Assembly (NCBI GenBank): GCA_016839875.1
Contig: JAEOTK010000396.1
Location: forward strand, 1-28,794
DNA: 28,794 nucleotides
Source of the DNA: Candidatus Heimdallarchaeota archaeon
Lineage (GTDB): Archaea > Asgardarchaeota > Heimdallarchaeia > Heimdallarchaeales > Heimdallarchaeaceae
Direction: 5' to 3'
Within the stretch, counting starts at the first letter, position 1, and the number at the start of each line of letters is the position of its first letter. Shown here piece after piece: positions 1-7,140 of the stretch. A model generated the notes under the pieces. That model saw nothing but the letters and a program-made list of their open reading frames with translations. It had not been told where the DNA came from and made no database searches. Made by a program: the position numbers and the translations under genes.

Positions 1-882
1 ATATTTACCTGATAACAGCTCAAAAATAGTATGATATCCATCTGCAGAAGAGATTACATAATCTGCGAAATGAGTATCTCCATTAGTTAGACGCACACCA
101 ACGGCACGATTGTCTTCAACCAATATCTCTTCTACATCACACTTGTAGTTTACCTCCCCTTTTAGATCTAGATACTGTTTTTCCATATTTTTCACCAAAT
201 CATATGACCCCCCTGCAATTAGACCCATATGATCAGTGGAGAGTAGACCAAGTATCATTAAAATGAACCAAACAGGTACATCTGGAAGAAACATATACAT
301 GAGAAGATCTTTTAGAAGAGGATCTTGAATTTGAGAACTGTACTTTCTTACGGATTTTCCATACTTTCCAAACATGTATCTAGCAATTCTAATATAATCA
401 CCCATCATTCGGATGTGATCCCAGAGAGTAGTAAGCTCTGAAGGCTTTTCGAGTCCTATCATGCTAATATCTATTTTCGCCATTTTTTGCGAGCCTTTGA
501 TGATTTGTTTGATCGTTTTGACATCATTTGGAAATAGTTGTATCAATTCATTTTGAAGCCTGTCTAAATCTTTGTGAATTCTAATACTCTTACCTTTTGC
601 TTCATCTACGAATTCTCCATATACATCCATATCAACATGTTTTACTTTGTGAACCCCTACTTCTTTGAATATCTTGTATAAATCAACTCCGGGTTTATAT
701 CCCGTATTGAAATGAATTCCTCCATCTATCAGATATTCTCCTCTCTTCCAACAAGCTACTACACCCCCAGGAATGGTATTTCGTTCAAATATTTTCGAAT
801 TAAATCCATTCATTTGAGCATAACATCCTGTAGAAAGACCCGCAAGACCTGCACCAATTATGATTACTGATTTGGTTGTTAT
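1..882 (-). CDS. FAD-dependent oxidoreductase, phytoene-desaturase/carotenoid-isomerase-like (3' end beyond window)
   Basis: Translating the minus strand gives an open frame to the left edge (about 294 codons). It begins with a Rossmann dinucleotide motif, VIIIGAGLAGLSTG at residues 6-19, followed by an FE-R segment after strand beta2 and a GGxxxCWKRGEYLIDGG stretch, as in the phytoene desaturase/CrtI-type amine-oxidase superfamily. Such enzymes use FAD to desaturate, isomerise or reduce lipophilic substrates such as isoprenoids; the substrate here cannot be told. The frame has no ATG, GTG or TTG between its upstream stop (TAG) and the FAD motif. The first in-frame ATG lies after the GxGxxG motif and would destroy it. 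Candidate starts are ATT (888) or ATA (882, 8 nt after a GGAG). I chose ATA, with low certainty. The C-terminal half is outside the window. Confidence 0.75.
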   Translation of the reverse strand, partial: MTTKSVIIIGAGLAGLSTGCYAQMNGFNSKIFERNTIPGGVVACWKRGEYLIDGGIHFNTGYKPGVDLYKIFKEVGVHKVKHVDMDVYGEFVDEAKGKSIRIHKDLDRLQNELIQLFPNDVKTIKQIIKGSQKMAKIDISMIGLEKPSELTTLWDHIRMMGDYIRIARYMFGKYGKSVRKYSSQIQDPLLKDLLMYMFLPDVPVWFILMILGLLSTDHMGLIAGGSYDLVKNMEKQYLDLKGEVNYKCDVEEILVEDNRAVGVRLTNGDTHFADYVISSADGYHTIFELLSGKY

Positions 883-980
883 TGTAATCTCTCCTTTTCT
901 TAATAAACACTAAAATATCTTCTAAGTGTTTTCAACTGTTTTAACACTATTAAACTTATTCTCAAACTTCATATCGAACA

Positions 981-990
981 TTTTTTAAAT
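981..990 (+). promoter_or_regulatory. TATA-like box of argF
   Basis: The run TTTTTTAAAT is centred 27 nt upstream of the GTG at 1012 and 36 nt upstream of the ATG at 1021. It fits an archaeal TATA box with a leaderless or very short-leadered transcript. Confidence 0.5.
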
Positions 991-1011
991 CTACTTTCGA
1001 CATTTGACCTA

Positions 1012-1953
1012 GTGATTAATATGGATTTAAAAGGTAGATCTCTTCTTTCATTGAAAGATTTTACTGCAGAAGAAATTCGTTTTCTTCTTGATGAATCAAA
1101 AAGATTGAAAGCTGATTTCAAAGCTTACAAACGAAACAAACCATTGTCAGGAATGACACTTGGTATGATTTTTCAAAAACGTTCAACAAGAACCCGTGTT
1201 TCAACAGAGGTTGCTATGTATTTTCTTGGTGGCCATGCTCTTTTTCTTAGTTCTGCTGATATACAACTAGGTGGTGGTGAAACCATTAAGGACACTTCAC
1301 GCGTTCTTTCTAGAATGGTTGATGGTGTGCTTGCAAGAGTATATGCACATGATGATGTTCAAGAATTGGCTAAGTATTCGAAAATTCCTATAATTAATGC
1401 ATTATCGGATAAATATCACCCACTTCAAATTCTTGCTGATCTTTTAACTATTGAAGAACACAAAGGAAGATTAGCTGGGTTAAAATTGGCTTGGGTTGGA
1501 GATGGAAATAATGTTTGCAATTCCCTATTAATTGGATGTGCTAAGATGGGATTGCATATGTCTGTAGCAACTCCAAAGGGATATGAACCACCCAATGATA
1601 TAGTTGCGATGGCTAAAGAGATTGCTGAAGAAAAAGATGTTAAAATTAGTATAACAAATGATGCAGTTGCCGCAGTTACTGAGGCTGATATTGTAGTAAC
1701 AGATACATTCATCTCCATGGGTGAAGAGGATCAAGAGAAACAAAAACTTGCAGCGTTTAAGGATTTCATTGTCACAGAAGAACTATGTGCTAATGCAAAG
1801 TCCGATTATTCCTTCATGCACTGTTTACCATACAAACATAAAGAAGCTACAGAAGAAGTATTCGAAAGTGAACATAGTATTGTCTTTGATGAAGCGGAAA
1901 ATAGATTGCACACTGTTATGGCTGTTCTCGCAAACTTTATAGGTGAATCATAA
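1012..1953 (+). CDS. argF: Ornithine carbamoyltransferase
   Basis: Transfers the carbamoyl group from carbamoyl phosphate to ornithine, giving citrulline (arginine biosynthesis, or the reverse in arginine/citrulline catabolism); cytoplasmic. All family signatures are visible: the carbamoyl-phosphate loop STRTR at residues 58-62, HPLQ at 136-139, the ornithine-side DTFISMG at 231-237, and HCLP at 270-273, ending in the usual NRLHTVMAVL helix. The length of 310-313 aa is normal. Two starts compete: GTG at 1012 and ATG at 1021. The ATG gives the typical N-terminus MDLKGRSLLSLKDF. A TATA-like box centred near 985 is 27 nt from the GTG, which would suit a leaderless GTG start, so 1012 is kept. No other arginine gene is nearby. 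The nitrilase-like gene follows 76 nt downstream on the same strand. Confidence 0.95.
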   Translation: MINMDLKGRSLLSLKDFTAEEIRFLLDESKRLKADFKAYKRNKPLSGMTLGMIFQKRSTRTRVSTEVAMYFLGGHALFLSSADIQLGGGETIKDTSRVLSRMVDGVLARVYAHDDVQELAKYSKIPIINALSDKYHPLQILADLLTIEEHKGRLAGLKLAWVGDGNNVCNSLLIGCAKMGLHMSVATPKGYEPPNDIVAMAKEIAEEKDVKISITNDAVAAVTEADIVVTDTFISMGEEDQEKQKLAAFKDFIVTEELCANAKSDYSFMHCLPYKHKEATEEVFESEHSIVFDEAENRLHTVMAVLANFIGES

Positions 1954-2017
1954 CGCGATTCGCTTCTTTCTTACTTTTTAGAATTATTCTTACGCAAAAC
2001 CTTTTTACACTTTTCTT

Positions 2018-2027
2018 GTTTTTTTTA
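2018..2027 (+). terminator. Possible U-tract terminator after argF
   Basis: A run of T (GTTTTTTTTA) lies about 65 nt downstream of the argF stop and immediately before the next ATG. Archaeal transcription often ends at such U-tracts. Its closeness to the next start leaves this uncertain. Confidence 0.3.
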
Positions 2028-2029
2028 TT

Positions 2030-2932
2030 ATGATAAGAATTGCATGTATTCAAATTGCACCCGTTTTTCTAGATGCACAAAAAACATGGGAAAAGCTTTC
2101 AGATAGAATCAAAGAAGCAAAATCTAATGGTGCAGATTTAGTTACATGGGGTGAAACACTGATTCCAGGTTACCCCCAATGGGTTTCTCCTTCTGGAGGA
2201 GCCAAGTTTAATGATCCTCAACAGAAGCAAGTTTATACTAAATACTGGCAAGAAGCTTTACACTTAGCTGATAGTTCTATTATTCAAGAAATGAAAAATC
2301 TAGCTAAGGATCTGGAAATAATGTTTATGGGGGGGATAGCCGAAAAAGAAGGTGGCTCCATCTATTGTACTTTATTAACCATCGGTGAAGATGGTGAAAT
2401 TAAAGGCCGTCATCGAAAACTTAAACCAACATATGAGGAACGATTGGTTTGGGCTGATGGAGACAGACTTGGATTAAAGACTCATGATTTAAAGAATATC
2501 AGGGTTGGAGGATTGAACTGCTGGGAAAATTGGCTTCCTCTAGCACGAGTAGCTTTACATCTTCAAGAAGAAATCCTTCATATTGCTGTTTGGCCAGGGA
2601 GCTCAAAGTTAACTGAAGATATCACTCGATTTATTGCTCTAGAGGGAAGATCCTGGGTTGCATCTACTTCAGGTTTGATAAGACCAACAGATTTCTCTCA
2701 TCTAGATGAATCAGAATTTCCGATGAAAAATATCATGGAATCCCGTTCAAGAAGTTGGCAAAATGGTGGATCAGTAATTATAGATCCTAAGGGTAATGTT
2801 GTTGCAGGACCACTAATTGATGAAGAAGGAATAATATATGGTGATGTTGACCCACTTCTAGCTATTCAAGAAAGACAAAATTTCGACATTAGCGGTCATT
2901 ATTCAAGATTTGATCTTTTTAATAAACCATAA
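2030..2932 (+). CDS. Carbon-nitrogen hydrolase, nitrilase-type
   Basis: Member of the nitrilase superfamily, which hydrolyses nitriles or amides through a Glu-Lys-Cys triad. E42 lies in GETLIPGYP, K130 in HRKLKPT and C164 in GLNCWENWLPLAR. The CWEN-x-x-PL context and the GETLIPGYP segment resemble branch 1 (true nitrilases and cyanide-converting enzymes) rather than the amidase, N-carbamoylase or NAD-synthetase branches, which usually have other residues after the Cys. The length of 300 aa is near the family norm. It starts at ATG 2030, about 25 nt after a weak TTTTTACAC box, and a run of eight T just before the ATG may also terminate argF transcription. The substrate is unknown; an indole/aliphatic nitrile or a related amide are options. 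Adjacency to ornithine carbamoyltransferase may be coincidental. Confidence 0.85.
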   Translation: MIRIACIQIAPVFLDAQKTWEKLSDRIKEAKSNGADLVTWGETLIPGYPQWVSPSGGAKFNDPQQKQVYTKYWQEALHLADSSIIQEMKNLAKDLEIMFMGGIAEKEGGSIYCTLLTIGEDGEIKGRHRKLKPTYEERLVWADGDRLGLKTHDLKNIRVGGLNCWENWLPLARVALHLQEEILHIAVWPGSSKLTEDITRFIALEGRSWVASTSGLIRPTDFSHLDESEFPMKNIMESRSRSWQNGGSVIIDPKGNVVAGPLIDEEGIIYGDVDPLLAIQERQNFDISGHYSRFDLFNKP

Positions 2933-2943
2933 GATCATTCTCT

Positions 2944-3828
2944 TCAATTTGCAATTATCTTAATCTTCTCTTTTTTCTCTAGTTCTTTCTCTACGGCTAG
3001 TTCTTCTTCTGTTTGTTCCTTTCCTTTCCAAATAGACGATGCTATCCATTCTGTTGTTTTTTTATAAATAAATGGAAATCGTTTTGATAACCAAACTAGA
3101 GGAACAAAGACCCATGGTTGAATAAGCTCATTCTTAGGTTTTACAATTAGTTTGACCATTCGATTTGCTAGTTTTTTTACATTAAATCCTTTGAAAGAGG
3201 ATTTTCCCATTCCCGCAACTTCATTGAATTCTGTATTATACGGTCCTGGAAAAACTGTTGAAATATTGACTCCATATTCCTTAGCTTCTTCCCTAATTCC
3301 ATCACTGAATGTTTTTACTGCTGCTTTAGTCGCACTATACACCGCAAGCGAGTAAGGTGGAAACAAGGCAAGAGTTGATGAAAGATTAATAATATGACCC
3401 TCCCATTGTTCCTTCATTATTGGTAGAATCATTTGTGTCAATTTGATTAAGGCTAAAATATTAGTATCAATTAATTCATTAATTTCTTCTTCTGGTTGTT
3501 CAACAAACAAGTTTACCTTTCCTAATCCAGCATTGTTCACCAAAACATCAATTCTGCCGAATGCTTTAAGTGTAAATTCAACTATCTTTTTTCTATCATC
3601 AGCGTTTCTCACATCTCCCACAATGGGTAATACTTTGATTTTCTGTTTCTTAAGTAAGCGTGCAGTTTGCATTAATTTTCTTTCTCTTCGTGCAACAATT
3701 ACTAGTTTTGGTTTCATAGGGACTAATGAAAGAGCTAAGTATTTCCCTATCCCTGAAGATGCACCAGTAATAATTATGGTTGAACCTTCTAATTTCCCTC
3801 TCTTCTTGTTTATACTAACCTTATTCAT
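2944..3828 (-). CDS. Short-chain dehydrogenase/reductase (classical SDR)
   Basis: NAD(P)-dependent oxidoreductase of the classical SDR family. The Rossmann cofactor motif TGASSGIGK is at residues 21-29, NNAG at 98-101, the catalytic Ser in INLSSTL near 150-151, and YSATK at 164-168 (Tyr164, Lys168). The residues ARRERK after beta2 carry basic side chains, which suggests a preference for NADPH. At 294 aa it is longer than a minimal SDR. The extra C-terminal part includes a hydrophobic stretch (res 240-260) and a very charged Glu/Lys-rich tail (res 268-294), which may mean peripheral membrane contact as in DHRS7-like or retinol-dehydrogenase-like SDRs. Substrate not predictable. It converges with the nitrilase gene (11 nt apart) and diverges from the KARI-like gene across 74 nt. 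Confidence 0.9.
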   Translation of the reverse strand: MNKVSINKKRGKLEGSTIIITGASSGIGKYLALSLVPMKPKLVIVARRERKLMQTARLLKKQKIKVLPIVGDVRNADDRKKIVEFTLKAFGRIDVLVNNAGLGKVNLFVEQPEEEINELIDTNILALIKLTQMILPIMKEQWEGHIINLSSTLALFPPYSLAVYSATKAAVKTFSDGIREEAKEYGVNISTVFPGPYNTEFNEVAGMGKSSFKGFNVKKLANRMVKLIVKPKNELIQPWVFVPLVWLSKRFPFIYKKTTEWIASSIWKGKEQTEEELAVEKELEKKEKIKIIAN

Positions 3829-3902
3829 AGAATCATAGCTTTAACTTAACTACCATATAAAAAAACCACAATTATTATTAAATGTTAAAACAGCATTAGT
3901 TC

Positions 3903-4991
3903 ATGACAAAACGCGTTTTTACTGAAGAAGATGGTAACATTGATCACTTATCAAATTTAACCATTGCAGTAATAGGATATGGAAATCAAGGGAGAGCTCA
4001 AGCGTTAAATATGAGAGATTCTGGTTTGAAAGTTATAATTGGCAATAAAGACGATGAATACAAAAAACGGGCGATAAAAGATGGGTTTGAAGTCTTTTCA
4101 ATCTATGAAGCAGCTAAACAAGCAGATGTTCTTTTCTTCTTGATACCAGATGAAGTAATGGTAGAGATTTATGAAAAAGTCTTAAAGAATAATTTCAGAG
4201 ATCAAGGTGCTTTAGTTTTCGCTAGTGGATACAATATTGCATTTGAGATAATAAAACCATCAACAAAACATGATGTTCTTCTAATAGCACCTAGAATGAT
4301 CGGTGTTGGTGTTCGAGAACGATTTCTATCTAAAGAAGGATTTTATAGTTTTATTCATGTGGAAAATGACGCTTCAGGTAACGCTAATGAGATACTCCTT
4401 GCCTTGTGTAAAGCGATAGGTACTCTTAGAAGAGGTGCAATTGATGTTACGTTCAAACAAGAAGCTGTTCTAGATCTATTTAATGAGCAAGCTTTTGGTC
4501 CTGCTTTTGGTCGTGTTTTGTTGACTAGCATCTATACTCTCATAGATGCTGGATATCCTGCTGAAGCAGTTCTAACAGAGATGTATATGTCCGAAGAAAT
4601 GAGTTATACCTATCGAAAAATGGCTCAAATTGGTTTAGTCAAGCAAGTTGATTTTCATTCTCAAACAAGTCAATATGGTGCAATGACCAGAGGAATTAAA
4701 TTCAGAAATCTTCCACTAAAGAAAAAAATGAAGGATGTCTTAGAAAATATTGAAAGTGGAAATTTTGCCGAAGAATGGAAAAAGAAATCCTCTAAGTTGA
4801 AGTTCAAGTTCATAAAATTCTTTGCAACCAAAGTTCGAATAAATAAAATTGAACAAAATACAAGAAAGAATCTAAATGTTCCTGAAACAGAGTTATTTGA
4901 TTATTCAAAACCTCTAGTAGAAAATCCTGAAGAACTAAAACAAATAGAAGAAGAGCTAGAAGAATTTGAAAAATATTTTAAAGAAATTTAG
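3903..4991 (+). CDS. Divergent ketol-acid reductoisomerase-like protein
   Basis: Resembles ketol-acid reductoisomerase (IlvC), the Mg/NADPH enzyme of branched-chain amino acid synthesis. It has an N-terminal Rossmann domain with IAVIGYGNQGRAQALNMRDSG starting at residue 21 and a knotted helical domain with FKQEAVLDLFNEQ at 184-196 (D191 and E195 match the metal ligands) and SQYGAMTRG at 256-264. Key catalytic positions differ. The loop that is FAHGFNI in IlvC reads FASGYNI, so the conserved His is Ser. The APK-x-PG loop reads APRMIG, so the Lys is Arg. Only one of the two second-domain Glu ligands (about residue 231) lines up. At 362 aa it is slightly longer than class I enzymes and ends in a Lys-rich, then Glu-rich tail. 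It may be an altered reductase rather than true IlvC. No other ilv gene is close. Its stop overlaps the convergent dtdA stop by 4 nt. Confidence 0.8.
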   Translation: MTKRVFTEEDGNIDHLSNLTIAVIGYGNQGRAQALNMRDSGLKVIIGNKDDEYKKRAIKDGFEVFSIYEAAKQADVLFFLIPDEVMVEIYEKVLKNNFRDQGALVFASGYNIAFEIIKPSTKHDVLLIAPRMIGVGVRERFLSKEGFYSFIHVENDASGNANEILLALCKAIGTLRRGAIDVTFKQEAVLDLFNEQAFGPAFGRVLLTSIYTLIDAGYPAEAVLTEMYMSEEMSYTYRKMAQIGLVKQVDFHSQTSQYGAMTRGIKFRNLPLKKKMKDVLENIESGNFAEEWKKKSSKLKFKFIKFFATKVRINKIEQNTRKNLNVPETELFDYSKPLVENPEELKQIEEELEEFEKYFKEI

Positions 4992-5842
4992 ATGAAGATA
5001 TGCTCTTGATCTAGATTATCTAACATCTCAATAGCATTTTTTCTCTGTTCCGATCTTGCTCCCTTTTTGTCTATTAATGCTCCACTAGGTGTTTCAATGG
5101 TTTTATCAAATGCTTGTTTTAGCACTTCCTCTTTTAAATCATCTAATGAATGTTTAGCAGCTATATGGCTAATATGAACATCTGGATTCTCCATTATATG
5201 CTTATGAAAACGATAAGCATAATGATTGCCACCTAATCCAATGAAACTTGATTCTTTAGGTTCCCCTCTCTGGATAAAACCTTCAGCTGTTTCAACTATT
5301 GCTTCAGCAACAGCTTCAGCTCCTTTTTCATGAATCCAGTATTCTTCACTACTCCCTAATTCCATGAAAATGAGTGGGGTCATCAATTCAGTTGGACCAT
5401 GATGAGTAACCTCTAAATCTACTTTGAACTCATCTAGATTGAATTTTTCCTGCTTTTCTTTTAGTTTCCTCAAACCAAAATTCAAAGCCCAGCTTGAGGT
5501 GTAAGAAAGCTCAGATTCTCTCCCTGCTAGTGTGGTTTTTGACCAATTACCTGTTGGATGTATCAATAAAGCTGGTGTCCCAGAAGCAGCTCTATGTCTA
5601 CTTGCAAATATATACAGTTCAGCTTTTACACTTTCATCAAGATGATTTGATTCAACCCCATCTCTACTAGAATGAATTAATTTTATGTGATTTGGATTTT
5701 GTATTAGAGAATAGACGGGTTTGTTATCGAACACATCATCTGTCTCTTTAAACATAGATTGCTGTTTTAGAATATTCCACATTGTTTGAGCAGCTTGATC
5801 TTTTTCAGGGACAATTATTGCTACTTTTGTATCTATAATCAA
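4988..5842 (-). CDS. dtdA: D-aminoacyl-tRNA deacylase (archaeal/plant DTD2 type)
   Basis: Hydrolyses D-amino acids from mischarged tRNA, a translation quality-control step. The family blocks are all present: FASRHRAASGTPALLIHPTG spanning residues 79-98, THHGPTELMTP from 146 and GGNHYAYR from 204. The histidines of THHG and GGNH are those expected for the metal/active centre. The length of 284 aa is normal. The only usable start in frame is TTG at 5842, since no ATG or GTG precedes the conserved core (VAIIVPEKD) after the upstream stop. A TATA-like TTTTTATAG lies about 44 nt upstream. The gene overlaps the convergent KARI-like gene by 4 nt at their stop codons and is followed upstream by the methyltransferase gene, also on the minus strand, 66 nt away. 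Confidence 0.93.
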   Translation of the reverse strand: MIIDTKVAIIVPEKDQAAQTMWNILKQQSMFKETDDVFDNKPVYSLIQNPNHIKLIHSSRDGVESNHLDESVKAELYIFASRHRAASGTPALLIHPTGNWSKTTLAGRESELSYTSSWALNFGLRKLKEKQEKFNLDEFKVDLEVTHHGPTELMTPLIFMELGSSEEYWIHEKGAEAVAEAIVETAEGFIQRGEPKESSFIGLGGNHYAYRFHKHIMENPDVHISHIAAKHSLDDLKEEVLKQAFDKTIETPSGALIDKKGARSEQRKNAIEMLDNLDQEHIFI

Positions 5843-5908
5843 GGAAACACTTCTTTATACTAAGAAAACAGAATTGCTGTGCTATAAAAATCTAGAGTAA
5901 GAAGAAAA

Positions 5909-6949
5909 TCATTCCTTGTAAGAAATCAGGTACGTGCTTTCGTCTGTTCTCTTAACATCTTCTAATTCATTTATTTTGAAACTAATCTCTTGTTTTGTTT
6001 TAACAGGAAAGCCATAGAATTCGTTGCGATACTTTGATTCTCCGTTTTTAGCCGTATAAGCATCCATATACCTTTGATGTTCATCTAGACGATTCTGATT
6101 GTATTCGTTGGCATATGTTACAATATTTTGTATCCTATTGTCAATCATTTCATTAAAGGCTGTTGCAATTTCTACACCAATGCTGTTTCTTTCTAGAGCC
6201 ATAGCTGCCAACATCGTTGTTCCAGTTCCAAGAAAAGGATCCAATACTGTATCGTGTTTTAAAGAATACATACTGATAAGTCGATATGCCAGCTCAAAAG
6301 GAAAAGCAGCACTTCTTTCTCTTGTATTGTTTTGTTTGAGAGATTGATGAACCCCTTTCAAATCCCAAACATCGGAGAACCATGTGTTTCGTTCTTCCCA
6401 GAAATATGAACTATTCTTTCTTCTTTGCTTCTCTTTTGAACCTTCGAATTCTCTTTTTCCCCCTTTTCGTAGAATAAGAATATACTCGTGTTCTAAAGTA
6501 ACATATCCTCCAGGAGGAAGCATTCCTGATCCCATAAATTTGTTAGGAGAATTAGTTAATTTTGACCAAATAATCAGTGGAAGACATTGAAATCCTATTC
6601 TACAACAATGAGATATTATTCTAGCATGAGATGCATATAATTTAAAATTATTCCCAATACTTCGCGTTGCATCTCCGATATTTATACATGCAATGCCATT
6701 AGTTTTTAGCACTCTATATACTTCATTCCAAGTTTTGTCCAGTTCTTGATGCATTAATTCAAAAGCTAAATTACCATCTTCTTCTTCTAAAGCAATTTCG
6801 ATTTTAGGATTAAGTTGAGAAAAAACAGAATCCCATATCTGAACCATGCAGTAGGGGGGAGAAGTTACGACAAGGTCTACTGATTCATCTTGAATCTCTT
6901 GTATATTTCTTGAATCAGAAAAATACAGTTTGTGATTTGTTTCTGACAT
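5909..6949 (-). CDS. DNA methyltransferase, beta-class (N4-cytosine or N6-adenine), apparently orphan
   Basis: SAM-dependent amino-methyltransferase acting on DNA. The catalytic motif TSPPY (motif IV) is at residues 29-33 and precedes the SAM-binding motif DPFLGTGTT (motif I) at 237-245. That order defines the beta class (DpnM/MboII/PvuII-like fold permutation). SPPY is commonest in N4-cytosine enzymes, but N6-adenine enzymes cannot be excluded. The central region (res 160-230), with GSGMLPPGG at 140-148, probably contributes target recognition. At 346 aa it is complete. A good Shine-Dalgarno (GAGGAG, 5 nt before ATG 6949) supports the start. No restriction endonuclease, specificity subunit or transposon is adjacent, so it may be a solitary methylase involved in chromosome marking or a remnant of a restriction system. 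Confidence 0.9.
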   Translation of the reverse strand: MSETNHKLYFSDSRNIQEIQDESVDLVVTSPPYCMVQIWDSVFSQLNPKIEIALEEEDGNLAFELMHQELDKTWNEVYRVLKTNGIACINIGDATRSIGNNFKLYASHARIISHCCRIGFQCLPLIIWSKLTNSPNKFMGSGMLPPGGYVTLEHEYILILRKGGKREFEGSKEKQRRKNSSYFWEERNTWFSDVWDLKGVHQSLKQNNTRERSAAFPFELAYRLISMYSLKHDTVLDPFLGTGTTMLAAMALERNSIGVEIATAFNEMIDNRIQNIVTYANEYNQNRLDEHQRYMDAYTAKNGESKYRNEFYGFPVKTKQEISFKINELEDVKRTDESTYLISYKE

Positions 6950-7140
6950 GTTTCTCCTCTTTGCTTTACTTCAGATAGTATATATGATTAACAAACTACG
7001 GAGTACATATTTCTTTACTAGATTAAAGTTTTGTGTAATATTATGACTTAGTAGTGAAACATTAAAGCGAAAGATTTTTGTAAAAATTATTTTTAGTAAC
7101 ACAATCATTATCAAAATAATCACTGGATTATGTGAAAATT

